Source: Pholiota molesta
Taxonomy: Eukaryota; Basidiomycota; Agaricomycetes; Agaricales; Strophariaceae
Length of the DNA stretch: 54,279 nt
Direction of reading: 5' to 3'
Assembly: GCA_014925825.1 (NCBI GenBank)
Contig: JACGCK010000271.1
Span: 1-54,279 of the forward strand
Shown here: piece after piece, positions 42,831 to 54,279 of the stretch
Position numbering within the stretch: the first letter of the stretch is position 1
Layout: every line of letters starts with the position of its first letter
The notes under the pieces: generated by a model
Seen by the model: the letters and a program-made list of their open reading frames with translations, nothing else
Databases searched by the model: none
Told to the model about the DNA's origin: nothing
Position numbers and translations under genes: made by a program

Positions 42831-43869
42831 GGCGCGAATCGATACCGCGCCGCCGATACGGTACGTCTGCGCCCATTCCGCCGGTGTGCCAGGAAACCGC
42901 TGACGACAGCGGTGCGGGCAGCACTCGCACGGCAAGGCGCGCTGCCGTGTGGTCCGCACCTCCTAGACATCCCGCGGCTCGGCGCTGAATGAACGTCGGC
43001 GCCCTCGAGTTCAAAGCTATATTGTCGTAAGTAATGTGTACGTGGATCGGTTGAGTACTCACCGACGTTGCCCGCAGCCGCGCACCGGTGCTCTCGTCTT
43101 CCTCGTCCTCGCAAGACGAGCCGCTCCATCCAAGCCACGCCATGAGTCGTCCACCCCGTATCCAGCGTCGTCATCTCCATCCCAGCGTCGTCGCCCTGTT
43201 GCCGACTCTGCTCTGGTGTGCGTATTTCGCATACGCAGTTCTCTGTGGCAGTCGTCGTGTCGTCGCGCCGCCGCAGTGTGGGATAGCTGTCTGCTGTGAG
43301 CATGACACTGAGAGGTGGGGAGACGAGAGGAGCTACACACAGCTGACAGCGGCGCGGGGGCCGTTCTGCATGGCTCCTGCGCGGCGTGGTGCCCATCGAC
43401 AATGCTCCGGGCGATCTGAAGATCGGGCGCTCGCCGGATGGGTTGCGATGTCGTCCAGATAGCCTGCTCGTGCTCGACGCCGTGAGTCGCCGATCCATAT
43501 CCAGCGTCGTCGTTTCATTGGCGACTACGCTTCGGTGTCCGTATATCGTGCGGGTCGGCACATCGTTCTCTATATGGGAGTGGTGTCGTCGCTGCCCTCC
43601 GGTTTGCCTATACTACTGCTGTGAGCGCGACGCTGCGACGAAGGGCGCTTCGGTTAAGTACTCACCGACGTTGCCCGCAGGTCGTCGCGGGCGAGGAGCG
43701 CGAACGGCGGGTGTGAGCCCCGTCGTCGCCATCTTCGGCTGCGATGTTCTTGCGAAGCGTGGTAGGCGGCGGAGCGGCTTGGCTGCCGCGGAGGCCGTTT
43801 GAGTTGGGGCGAGGAGCGCTGGCAGGGCCGAGGTAAGTACGGATGTCGAACAACGAAAGGAACTCAACT
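42831..43869. other. GC-rich region of shuffled coding fragments
   Basis: Long frames occur on both strands, but none is convincing along its length. Short segments recur: TCGGTT(G/A)AGTACTCACCG with ACGTTGCCCGCAG at 43047-43077 and 43650-43680, and TATCCAGCGTCGTC near 43160 and 43490. On the minus strand both copies of the first repeat read as an exon end (AGNVG) with a GTGAGTA donor, so they look like duplicated pieces of one gene. Confidence 0.4.
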
Positions 43870-45760
43870 TACTTACTTTGAGATCGTCTGCCAGCATCCA
43901 AGTACGCGCCTCCCGCGGGCCGAAGGATGGTGTTCAATGCGTCGTCGAGCATGGCTGGCGCTTCGCAATCGCAGGGTGTCGAATCGGCGTTGTGTCGTAG
44001 AGGGCCAGGCCACGGATCTGGGGCGGAAATTGTGCGCAATGGATCCTTGCCGGCGCAATGCGAACAGCGCAAAATGTACTATTCTGCTAGCCCGGATGAT
44101 TGCGCCTCCACGAATTGCACATTTCGCTATGAAGCGTAACGATCTGCTCTGCGAACAGCACATTTTGTGCTGTTCGGCCACCTTCGCCATTTGCCGAAGG
44201 CCCGAAGGCGACCGCACTGGAACGGCATAGACTACATTGGGACTCGCAACGTGTATACCGTTCATCTGCCCGTCGATGCCATTCACGACAGACGCCGGCC
44301 GCTGCATCGGCGAGCTCATCCACTGCAGCTGCCTGGCAGCAGGCAGCTTCAGGTTCATGTTTGCACCAGCAGCCAACTGATATTCATGTTCGTTCCATTC
44401 GGCCCGACATGCATATAGCCGTTGGGAAGACCACGAGCTGCTATGCCCTTGACATCCGTGGCTGGCATCGTAGGTTTTGGTTATGTTGGTATGGAGCTGA
44501 ATTAACCAGAGCAGTACCATTAGTAGGAACGCCAAGGGCAAGGTGAGATTGCGGACACATTCTGCGACTTAGGCCACACAGGAAGTCCATTTACAGACAT
44601 CTCGTTATTGACCTCGGCCTGGGGGATCGGCGAAGCACCATTGGAATACCTGGTGTCGAGATGACTTCAGGCTTCTGCACATCGACATGCGGCATACTGG
44701 TCACTGCACGACTCATACCCGGTATGTCTCAAGTAGCTGGAAATATTTGTCAGACTCGGCGGAAAAATAACAATAAAGGTGGTAGACATACTTGGGGTCG
44801 TAATGGCCAACCAACATTCGACTCTGTTCATCAGCACCTTCAGGACCAACTGGAGGTACATCGTCGGCATCGTACTTCCATTGCTCCTCCAGTCGTTTCA
44901 AACGCTCAGCTTCCGCTGGATCATCGACATCCATGTTCTTGTCCTCATCATTCTCAGGAAGGCCAAACAGTGACGACCGCGGAAGCTTGGGCGTAATGCG
45001 GCGACTGACGGCATCGAGGAGGATACGGCGCCGCCGCGACCAATCAACTCGCATGCTGACTGCACGGGCTGGCGGGCAATCGACGACGAGACCAAGGAGG
45101 AATGGGGCAGTGTGTGGTGGGTATACTTGAAGAGTCCGGATGCATAGGACGTGGGAAGCGTTTGGTAGGGGTTCTGCACACAAAAATGAGTACTCGGTAA
45201 AATAGGCAGGAAATAAAGACTTACGTCGACAAGATCCTTCCCAATGATGGTCGAGGTCCTTCTGTCTGGAAAGGGCTGATTTGATGGCTTCGCGAATCTG
45301 TTGAGCCTTCTCCTTGGGACGCACCACCGCTTGCAAAGGAGTGGGAGGTGCCTGGTCGTTCGTCCTGATCTTGAGTCCTGGCACACGTCTAACCAAATAA
45401 CCAATGTCAAAAACATTACGAAATAGGCAGCGAAAAAAGAATACGCACGCAACCTCTGTCTCTTCGCCGGCCTCTCCTTGTCCACCAGCAATTCGTCGCC
45501 GATCTTGTCGTTCAGACTTGGGAATTTCGTTTGAGGTCGACATATGCTAGACGTTTCTCCACACTGTTTGCGAACTACCTGCTGCTTCCTTCTTCAACTT
45601 TTCTCGCTGCAGTATCGTTTTCGCTAGTTCGAGGGATATGAAAATTTGAGCTGCAGACGAAGCAAGCTTGTCTGATGAAGTGACTTGCGACGCACGAGTC
45701 TTCCGAACAACCTTGCTTTCGCACCGTCAGAAGCAGATGTAGCAGATGTAAGATTCATTG
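43870..45760 (-). pseudogene. EPL1: broken enhancer-of-polycomb-like gene (EPL1), middle and C-terminal parts
   Basis: Minus-strand pieces in order match Epl1, a subunit of the NuA4/piccolo histone acetyltransferase complex. They are VVRKTRASQVTSSDKLA, LELAKTILQREKLKKEA, EKRLAYVDLKR, LNDKIGDELLVDKERPAKRQ, VVRPKEKAQQIREAIKSA, LPTSYASGLFKYT, LKRLEEQWKYDADDVPPVGP and EQSRMLVGHYDP. The N-terminus is missing, there is an in-frame TGA just before the VVRKTR block, and several frame changes occur. After a stop at 44667 the low-complexity C-terminus continues in other frames (GASPIPQAEVNNEMSVNG, LPNGYMHVGPNGTNMN, MNLKLPAARQLQW with SSPMQRPASVVNG). Introns with normal ends remain (for example GTATGT...TTCCAG near 44790). 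An apparent Met start at 45543 is fortuitous. Confidence 0.65.
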
Positions 45761-45886
45761 AGGGTGCCTCATTCATTCCCCTAGAATTACAGGTAAGCAC
45801 CCACTAAAAAGAAAATTGGGATGACTAGTCCGCTCCAGGAAGAAGTGTAAAAATTTCAAACGATGAAATTGCCAATCGGTCGAACA

Positions 45887-48800
45887 TTACATTTTGTTAG
45901 ATTTCTTCAAACCAAGGTCATCCCAGTCATCTTCATCAGACTCAGAGGCTGAATCCTCATCCGAGTTATCATCACTATCATGATGTCAAGCCCTCTGCCA
46001 CGGCCATTAGAAGATACATCAGATCGGCCATATTGGCGCCATCGCCATTATCCTCTATGGATTCAGGGCCATCTTCGTCCTCTTCTTCATCTTCATCTCC
46101 AGATAGAACAGAGTGGTGGACTTGATCTTATGTCCGATGCCATTTCCCAAAAATCGTGTTAGCATGTCGCGGTCAACCAAATCTATAGAATAAAATAGTA
46201 AGAGCCAGAAGATTTGAATAACTGACAGCTTACATTCCAACGTAAAGTTTGCCCATCATCTCGTTGACCTGGTAGCCTTGCCTCCGTGTCATCCACAGCG
46301 GTCATCAGGTCATTGGTCTTGCCATCTGCAAACACAGGAAGAAGATGACAGCCTCCGTATAACAAGCGCAGGGTCAAGAAAGCCGAACGCGTAATCGTCT
46401 GAGTCAGGAATGAATCCAAGCTTTGGCAGACGTGCTTTCTTTCTTCCAAAGGAATGACCAGGAACCACACCCAACCATCGTACCCAGAGAAACTCCATAC
46501 GCTGTAGTCTGAAATCCTGGGAGTTCTGCCAACGTGCTGAATATCTGCATGGAATATACCAATAACAGAAGCATACCAAAAGGGGTGTGAGTTGGGCTGT
46601 GTTTCAGGGGATGCTACCATAACAAAAGGACGGGTCCGGGATTGATAGTATCATATGCCCGTCGCACATCATAGTCGTTTGTAGTTATCCGGGCAGTGCG
46701 AACTCGAAATATAGTTCCATTCGGAACCGGATTGTCTGTCGATCTTCATGAGTAAAGTCTTCATCGGTGTCTCCATCAAAGGTGCGGCCAGAAGGCCGCA
46801 AGTAAATGATCTTGGAGCCGACTAATAAGTTCTGTATCACAAATAAGAAAATAATAGCGGGGCATTGGCAGTGGTTAATAAAATGCTCACTTTCTTTGCT
46901 GGATCTTTAGAATAGCAAGTACAAATTGATAAATGTCGATGGGTGTGTTTCAGAGGTAGATATAATGTGGTGGTCCTCAAGGCGCCTTGCTTGCTTCACT
47001 CTCATTCATACTGTTCAATAGGTTGAAGTGCTTGTTTCTGCTGTATTCTTGCCGATTTGCTGGATGGCATTCTTTTTATTTGTCAAGCCATAGAGTCTTT
47101 CACGAGGCGATGTGCCAGTTCGCCCTACTATAGCATAAGTATTTAGCTCTTTCAAAGTAAAATTACTCACCAATGTGTTGAGTAAGAGTCTGTCGTACCG
47201 ACAAAGCGAATATATTTAACTAATCACCAAGAAAGTGGAATTTGACTGTTGATAAATTCAAAGTTTTGGGCTTTCTTTCCAGCAGAAGACCGAAGTGGTG
47301 GTTCTAAGCAATAAGATTTTGTTAGTTTAGTCTGCACCAAAATGCTTGGTTGAAACTCACGATTCGGAGTGCCACTGGTATAGGAATACTAGTCTCTGCT
47401 ACTGATGATATGCCAGAAGGTGCTGCTTGGCTTAGTTCTGCATTTAAGGTTACTAGTGGAACTTGGGCAGCCAGGACTCCTGCAGCAGCATTTAGAGGAA
47501 TAGTCCGCGAAATACGGCCAACTCCTGTTTCACGGCGATTCGAGCAGCCGCTTCCGAGGGAGTTCTGTTGTTGCAAATTCAGAACAGGTCAGATCTCGAA
47601 ACTGTCGCATAAGTTTTCCAAACTCAGCAGTCAACTCATCAAGCAGGCCAAGTGATGAATCTGTATGCATGCGAAATTTAGCGAGACCATGCCACTCAGC
47701 TGTCCGATAAAGAAGTTTCATGAGGCGTCCATTGTGAGGCTCATCTAAGAGACCCTCAAATACTGGGATTGCACACTAGATGCAGTGTTAGAAGGCTACA
47801 CAGAAGCAAACAATATAGTTAGCGCATACCTGAAGCAAATCTTCAAAGTCACGAGCAGCAAGTTCTTCATTTCTGAAGAATTCGCAGCAAAGGTCGTATC
47901 GTACCATTGCCAAAGGTTGAGATTTGGCGGTATCTACAGAATGCAGTTAGCAATAGAGCACTAAAATTCAAGGACACACAAACCTATTGTCAGCTCAACC
48001 ACAATTCATCACTTCCCCGGCCTGCAGCATAGAGAAGGCGATAAGATGCGTAAAGAGTGTTTTCCAAACACCGAGTTCAAACTCATGCATCAGGTCAACG
48101 ACAAGCATTTTTGAAGGATTGAAGTCCACCCAAGTCGATCAACAAATGCGTTCTATATTGAAAGCAAAATGAAAGATTGAACAATTGAAAATTTGGATAA
48201 AGCACATACCATTGTTGTACACCAGAGAATTCTTTCAAGAGATTTTCAACATTGGCACCACTGATGGGTTTTGCAAGTGCGTAATTATTTTCGAGCACTA
48301 GCAACCTTTTCAAACATAAATGTTCGAAGACAGTCGATGCGCATAGCAATGTCACGACGCAAGCCAAGCCTATCTAAGCTTGACTTTGGAACAAGGCATC
48401 GGGGACAAGGGCAGAGACCCTTGTCACGAGTTTTGCAAGGAGAACTCTAAGGAATTACAATTAGTCAGACACTAAACTGAACATCAGATTAATCCTTACT
48501 TTTCAGGATAATCAGCTGAGTAAGTGAAAAGCTAGGATAGACTCGTCGTTCTATTCCATCAATACACTGAATAACATTCCATACTTGTAGGCATGTATAT
48601 AAATCATCATCAAGGATTGTCTTCCACACACTATGCATGAGCTCGCGTCGACAATGGGTGAGAAGCTGTTGCTTTTGAGAATGCCATTTGTGATGGAATT
48701 TCGAGGCGAAGTCTTGGAATGAATCTGGCAACTAAAGTACGCCAATATTAATATGAGTTGAAAAACATAGACATCAAAAGAACTTACTGAAGGAATATAT

Positions 48801-50255
48801 GCCAAGTGGTGCATTGCTCCTGAGTTTGGTTGAGCCCGAATATACTTTGAAAGGTTTCGAGCATCAGATATATTGGCCATGCTTTTGCATTTCCAAAATT
48901 TGTTAGATGCGTTGCATCCGATGAAAACATTAGTGCTGCAACAACCTTTTCTCTTTTGCATTCAAGGTCATCGGGAGGGAGTGGCGAGTGGCGCTGGACC
49001 TTTCATGTTCTTCTAAAAAAGCATCAGAGGTATACACCTCCCATAAATTCGCTCTTCATTGTTTGTGATTGAAGAGTGGTGGTATAACTTGAAGGGTGAA
49101 AAGTGTAAAGATGTGATAATGGGCTATTGAAAGCATCGAGATAACAGAAGTGAGCTTGCGGTGAAAAGTCCGGGTACAGAACACCTTGGGAGGAATACCA
49201 GCAGCTCCCGATGGAACAAGATATCCACAGCACTGTGGTAAACTGGCTCCAAAGGGACTTAGAGAGTGCGCTGTCGAGGCGCTGATTTTCGCGATGGGCA
49301 TCGAAGCCAGCAAGGTGCTCTTGGGCAAAATCAGACGAAAGAATCACGTTGTGCACAAATTCATTGGTTTGAGCCTCAGATTTGGCAGTATTCCCATTAT
49401 TCAACCATTGCATGATGTGATGAACAGTAGCGTTACAAATGGCCAGTAGGCTGGCCTACTTGAGTTTTGGTGTTTCAGATAGAGCAGAAACAGGGGTTGG
49501 AATTTGAGGACTATTGATGGCCAAGTCATCAAGAGAGAGAGATGCGTCAGGTCCCTTGTCGGTCGCCGCGGATAATCTCGCCAAATTCCAAATGAGTTGG
49601 CAGTGGTGATCAGGCGATCCCGCACAATTAGCATGACGCGCCGGAGAGGTCCTATTTCTGGCTGTGGACCAATACAAGCATAGAGCTGAAGGAATAGAGT
49701 CGAGGTCGGTTCAGGCAGGTTGTCTTGATAGCGCGAGGCCTCTGGTAGTTGCGCCGCGGACGTCCATTCTAGTAAGATTGGAAGCTCTACTGGAATTTGC
49801 GTAGGTCAGCATCCATGCCTTCGGTATGTGGTGGTTGTGCATTCGATGTTCCAGCTTCAAAGTCAATATCCATATAGCTGTCAGATACCAAGGGTCCATC
49901 ATGAACTGGCTTTGATTATTGGAGGGTCCAGCAGCTGCAGGCGTTTCTAGAGCTGATTCTAGGAGGTGGTCGAGAGAGCCTTCCACTGCACTAGCAGCAG
50001 CGAGGGCCATCTGAGTATTGATGTTTAGAACACAAATTGGCCTCTCTAAACGAAATTTCTCACCTGCAACCGCTTCTTTCGATCCAGAAGTGTTGGAATG
50101 TCCTTGAGGCCATGAGTATGCCTACCCTCTTTGCGAGCCTCCCTAGACTTTTGTCGATGCTGCTGAACGTGTTGGCAAGTTTTTTTGTGTCGAGATAGGT
50201 GTTTGTTTTCTACGAACGTCCTTCCACATCCAGTGACGCATGTAATTTCAGCCAT
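45887..50255 (-). pseudogene. Plavaka-type (CACTA superfamily) transposase, decayed
   Basis: The N-terminus at 50255 is the Plavaka zinc finger (ITCVTGCGRTFVENKHLSRH, KKTC). Family blocks follow toward 45887: RRVMLIVRDRLITTANSFGI and WRDYPRRP; NTAKSEAQTNEFVHNVILSS; EHLAGFDAHRENQRLD; NLSKYIRAQPNSGAMHHLAY; LLTHCRRELMHSVWKTILDD; MKLLYRTAEWHGLAKFRMHT; KLMRQFRDLTCSEF; SVIGIFHADIQH; FLWVRWLGVVPGH; DRDMLTRFLGNGIGHK. It ends with an acidic tail (DEDSASESDEDDWDDLG). Several blocks lie in different frames not explained by introns (near 48900, 47100 and 46100), so it is probably dead. I did not find its terminal inverted repeats. It separates the EPL1 and AROM fragments. Confidence 0.75.
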
Positions 50256-50583
50256 GAGCAGAAGGGCAAGGGATAGAACAACAAAGATAGCTATTTTTTG
50301 CCACCATGAGCGAGTATGGTGCCCATGGACTGGGTGGTGGAAAGTAACTGACGAAAACAAGGGATGGTACTACTATCATGGCGCCGGTTTTGCATGTTTA
50401 CGTAAAGGGTTCTGGACGGGCCCTGCGCAAGTCTGAGTCATTCACCGTCACCTTGGAGAGAAATGCCGCATGCGCAAGGTCATGGCCCGAGGTGTGCGGA
50501 CCGCAAGGGCGATGCATGCTGGCTATAGGGTATACTGTGCAAAAGGTGCTGAGCGCGATAGTGAGGAATGAGTAAAAGACAGT

Positions 50584-51560
50584 TCAATACCTAGGACCGG
50601 ATAGCGGCGCGGGTGACTTTTTCCAACACGCACATTGAACTCCAGTCACAGAATTCTGCGAGTTCGCCGAATTGCACACCATCAACGACGCGGACGCGGA
50701 CGTCCTCGTGCTGGTGCGCAAAGTTCTCGTACGGTTCCGGCTCCGCTTCGCTGGGAATCCTTGTTCGAGGAATGGTTCCTGGTCGCCTCCGCGCAAAATG
50801 GAGTGCACTGCAAATCTACAGAAGGGAAAATAGTTACAATTAGAACCGCACTAATGGAATTGACCAGCCACAAACCTTGTTCTGGAGATCGTCCCACCAC
50901 GTCTTCTCAAAACACATCTCTTCTCCTGAAGACACTGAACGCCATAGCCACAAGATGATCGTCGTGACAATGGACGCTGACACCCTTCTTCAGCCGGGCT
51001 TTCCAATGATTTCATGGCCATCCATCGTCAAGCTCGTTCGTCTCAATGCCAAATTTGGCTAGAATAACGCAATGAGAATCGTCGAAGGAAATTTTTTTTT
51101 ACCAGAACATGACATACCGAGTTCATCAATCATCGCCTGGATGCGATTATATTCCTTGACTCGCTGATTCGCGATGCCCAAAAATCCTAGTCTTTCCATG
51201 CGCGACAGTAGCGAGGACAGTTGCAGTCAAGAAGGCATCCGTCATCTCCGTCATATCGACCTCCTCAAGCCCTTTGAGTTGCCCAATAGGAGGCCCTTGC
51301 ATGGTGGTCTCGGTAGGCGTCTGCACAACCTTGTTGTATCCTATAACTTCCAAACCTCTTTGGCGAACTTTGCATCTCTCTGCAGGGAAGCAGAGCCGAT
51401 GTTTTGGATGGTGCAAGAAGTACCGATTATAGCAGCGATAGCAAGAGGGTATGTAGCACTGCTGGCGTCCGACTCGATGCTATACTCGGCCGAGTTGTTG
51501 TAGATCCCTGTAGGGATATCGTAGGCGTCCAAAAGCTGCTGGTTTTCGCATCCTTCCTTC
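50584..51560 (-). pseudogene. ARO1: AROM (pentafunctional shikimate enzyme) fragment, EPSP-synthase part only
   Basis: The minus strand gives EPSP-synthase blocks: [45 protein letters not shown], then after a frame change [20 protein letters not shown] and [19 protein letters not shown]. Next are [20 protein letters not shown], a normal GTATGT...TTCTAG intron, AKFGIETNELDDG, CHDDHLVAMAFSVF and KTWWDDLQNK. In intact fungi this is one of five fused domains in aromatic amino acid synthesis. Here the first half of the EPSP domain and all flanking AROM domains are absent, and at least three frameshifts or stops are present. The intron is retained, so this is a genomic fragment. Sequence left of about 50850 no longer matches AROM. 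Confidence 0.75.
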
Positions 51561-52290
51561 GAACGACTTGAATTTCAGTCTTCATTCATGGCTGTCGCAT
51601 ATAAGAAAGGTTAATATACGAATGGCGGTTATTGAAGCAAGCAGCGAGCCCAGGCGTGAGCTCAAGCTGCTTGCAGAGGGTGGCTCACCTTCAGACTCCA
51701 GCGCCACCTATGCAACCTTTCGCCAACCAAGAGACTCATGGTGGGCTCCGGCGTCCGCGCCTGTAGGCCCATCGTGCATCATTTAAGAGCATAAATGCTA
51801 TACAATTAAGTATCCTATTAACAATCGTTGAGTATGATTGTGTGTGTACAAGGGAGAGTGAAAGAACGTACGTGTCACCAGTGTGCACGAATGGGTATGG
51901 GGGAAAAGGCGGAAATGCGAAGCCATGAGTCTGCACGACCAATTCAAGCACTAAGAGATCAAAGGGGCTGGAAATTTGCAATGAGCTGGCGAATGTGTAG
52001 CGGAGGCGGCAGAAGGGCAGTGAGAACGGAATACACACCCTGCTAGAAATGACCTTGACTAGGAATTCAGTTAGGTAGTTTGCTTGTTGATGGGTTTGGC
52101 AACGTACCTCGAGCGGAGCGGTCACAGATTCAGAGCCTGAAAGCGCCGCGGTGCCTTGGTAAGACTCTACGAGCACTCCAAGCCCCATGTTCGTCATCGT
52201 TTCAGGCTTGCGTACGAAGAAATACTCGGAGAAGAAAAGTTGATAGGAAGGAAGAAGTACCATGAATAAATACGCAATAAATGGTACAAA
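51561..52290. other. unassigned stretch with one long minus-strand frame
   Basis: A 175-codon minus-strand frame (51736-52263) begins with protein-like text (VRKPETMTNMGLGVLVESYQ) but becomes low-complexity. I cannot assign it. Confidence 0.3.
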
Positions 52291-52620
52291 TGAGTTATGC
52301 TATATGCAACACAATATCGGCAACAAGGCCAAATCATCCCATGCCTCATCAAGCTCTAGGTTTTTGGCTACAGCATCAGAATGAGTGGGTGTTCGAGGAA
52401 GGGCATTGACATCAAGGTCATCTGGATGCGCCATACACCTATTATCATAAGGATTTTAGCAAGCTGGTAATCATGTCATTAAACCAAAAGATGAGCGTAC
52501 TTAGGACACCAGTTGTTCATGATACAAGCAAGAAGTGCTTGCTCAGGATAATCAGCAACGCAAGACCTCAGGTGTTGTCATTCCGGGCTGAAGAGGCTGA
52601 AGATTGTAGATTACGAAGAA
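52291..52620 (-). pseudogene. fragment of a second Plavaka-like transposase
   Basis: Minus-strand text PLQPGMTTPEVLRC, then after a stop or frame slip DYPEQALLACIMNNWCPK, a GTACGC...AATAG intron, and CMAHPDDLDVNALPRTPTHS with LDEAWDDLALL. This matches the region around the YPE-LLA-I--WCPKC motif of another group of Agaricomycete Plavaka-like transposases. Only this segment is recognisable and it is broken. It is distinct from the copy at 45887-50255. Confidence 0.55.
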
Positions 52621-53696
52621 TGGAATGACTGCATTTTCTAATTGGCATGTTTTTTATCTGCTGCAATGGTTGAGTTACACTCACTACCAGTTAGGGTTTA
52701 GTCCTACACGTACTCTTTGCAATGGCCAGGAACCCGATTAGCACAACACCATTACTGTGCACTCCTAAGCAATATGCTATGACTTTCCAATTGCTAGTTG
52801 CGGCGACTCAATCCTCTCTAAAGCCTGATCGTACACCTAGCAACATATGAAAGCGTTAATCATCAAAAATCACAAGTGATTTACTGACACGCACATGATG
52901 CTTAACTCTTCCCAATTCGATTTGAACTAGGTATCTTGTTTTCTCGGGAATAGTGAGTTCGCTAGCCATAGATGACTTTGTGGTCCTTGGTTACAATAGA
53001 GAATGTTAGATATTGATACGAGCCATCGACGAGGTAGCTTACCGGATCCATAATGCAACGTCTTCCTAAACGCCAGGCTTCAAATGCCAATGGCAACTGT
53101 TTGGGATGAGCGACAGGGTACACCATCTCTCTATAAGATCATCAACATCTGCATGCGCGTGCGCCAGAGTCAAACACCGTGTTCCCTTCAAGAGACCGCT
53201 AGTATGGGCCGCCATCACTGTGGGCCGGATGGCACCACCGTCACGTGCACGTGACCTACGTTCACCGCGAAATGCACTAAGTCCCAAGGGAGAGTTAGTG
53301 CCCAGCTTGTACCTCTTGAATGGAAATTGTTGAAACTCTCAGAGGCATGTCTAATACAGTGCGCGAGGGGACTCACTAAATATTATCCGCCAAATCCTAC
53401 CGCAATGCACTGAATTAGTGTCTCGGTATCTCGTTAGGGGCCCATTCCCGAAATGGCCCATGTCACGGTAAACGCGCCGGCCCGCTAGCTCATTACGGAC
53501 CGCCATGGTCTCGTTATCTCCAACACTTTCGCATCATCCATGGAAAGTCGTAGGAAGGGATCAGCCCCATATTTCCATTTCTGGGGACAACTTCTGCTGC
53601 TGCATACCGCACCAAACTCAGTAACTTCATGAGTTTTTGATTAAACATTGTAATCCTAGGTGTAAATTAGGGGCAACACTTGCCACAGGCGCAGCT
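52621..53696. other. no assignable gene
   Basis: A minus-strand frame at 53066-53287 (RPTVMAAHTSGLLKGTRCLT) looks protein-like, but I cannot place it in a family. The rest shows nothing. Confidence 0.3.
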
Positions 53697-54208
53697 TCAA
53701 CACAGACGACTCGGTGACAGGAGGGACAAAAACTTGAAGATTTGCAATGACGTGTTGGGCTGAGCAGCTCGAAAAGCAGCGGCGTCCTCAAGGCTTTCAG
53801 AAGACGAAGAGAGGAACTGCTGTGCAATACATCCATCCGTCCATGGGATGCAATGCTGAACGAAACAAATCAGCAAATCAAAATTAGGGGCGGGATGAGA
53901 CACGATAGCGTACATACCCAATGCGCTTCTACAAATTGGTAGAGGAATTTGACGTAGCATCTTACTAGCCGTGTTGTTGATATCAGGTAGCAGCGGACGG
54001 CCTTCTTCATCGAATACTATGGAATTCAATGCGCTCTTCGGTGTGGTTGGAAAGTTCTCTGCAGCATGTAAATTAAGTCAATCGAATCGATTAGCGCGCG
54101 AAAAAACGAACCGCCAAAGGTCTTTTCACAGCAATCACGCCATGATTTCATGACCCGCCATTTCGCCCAAGTTTTCGCCTGTGCTGATGTCTTTGGTGTC
54201 AGAATCAT
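53697..54208 (-). CDS. exons of an unidentified minus-strand gene reaching the window edge
   Basis: Two or three exons join with clean sites. The first reads TWAKWRVMKSWRDCCEKTFG up to a GTTTGT donor near 54111. After an intron ending CTGCAG comes NFPTTPKSALNSIVFDEEGR with PLLPDINNTASKMLRQIPLP, to a GTATGT donor near 53920. A further exon may follow after a TTCAG acceptor. It probably extends beyond 54279. Family unknown; given its neighbours it may belong to another transposon. Confidence 0.35.
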
Positions 54209-54279
54209 ATAAACGGACAGACGTGATAGCGAATTTACCGACCAGTTTTCAAGTTCTCTTTTGAATCTCGAAATGCCCA

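Noticed and set aside
42689..43561. 290-codon minus-strand frame
   Set aside because: Arginine-rich, low-information text in a GC-rich block where frames are open by composition. It may contain true exon pieces but is not one gene.
44713..45543. 276-codon frame starting MSTSNEIPK as a complete gene
   Set aside because: EPL1 homology extends upstream of this Met in other frames, so the start is fortuitous and the frame is part of a broken EPL1.
53066..53287. Aminotransferase-like fragment
   Set aside because: Suggestive wording (PTVMAAHTSGLLKGTRCL) but no family motif or lysine site could be confirmed.

Overview
The window is nuclear DNA from a filamentous basidiomycete, most likely an Agaricomycete. 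Genes are split by many short introns (about 45-75 nt, GTRNGT...YAG). Recognisable families include two multi-spanning membrane protein families typical of Agaricomycetes (one with a DUF6533-type N-terminus), a HET-domain gene and Plavaka-type transposases. No bacterial or organellar gene organisation is visible. Most real genes are multi-exon, so they were assembled by hand from exon reading frames and splice sites. Exon joins were checked for phase, but no expression or database evidence was available.

Layout. 1-12.2 kb: a gene end running off the left edge; a ~1.0 kb TIR element with TA duplication; a tRNA-related SINE; a 7-TM protein gene; mitochondrial ribosomal protein uS7m, whose last intron lies in a tandem duplication; a broken HET gene; a membrane-anchored GNAT acetyltransferase; and an intact 14-exon DUF6533-type gene. 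13.1-16.7 kb: Element A, a 3.6 kb DD34E (Tc1/mariner/IS630-type, DDE_3) transposon with 176-bp TIRs. 17.3-27.2 kb: two tandem paralogous MFS transporter genes, separated by Element B, a 5.5 kb relative of Element A. 29.1-29.7 kb: a MITE. 30.9-38.9 kb: a disordered conserved protein, a C2-domain protein and a Baeyer-Villiger/flavin monooxygenase. 40.3-41.0 kb: a 3 x 232 bp tandem repeat. 41.5-54.3 kb: a graveyard of broken copies of housekeeping genes (phosphatidylserine decarboxylase, enhancer of polycomb EPL1, the EPSP-synthase part of AROM) mixed with decayed Plavaka-like transposases.

The most interesting system is the pair Element A / Element B. Both carry, besides an intact-looking DD34E transposase on the minus strand, a convergent plus-strand accessory gene. 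The two accessory proteins share a C-x2-H-x-G-x(1,2)-C...H-x-x-L-S...W-A-x-x-M core, an upstream conserved block and a C-terminal SAM-like helical block, although they are otherwise very diverged. This suggests a two-gene transposition module. Element B additionally carries a third gene, a GNAT-like protein, as apparent cargo. Its right end lies 58 bp from the start codon of the second MFS gene, and its right TIR is itself split by a 277-bp palindromic insertion.
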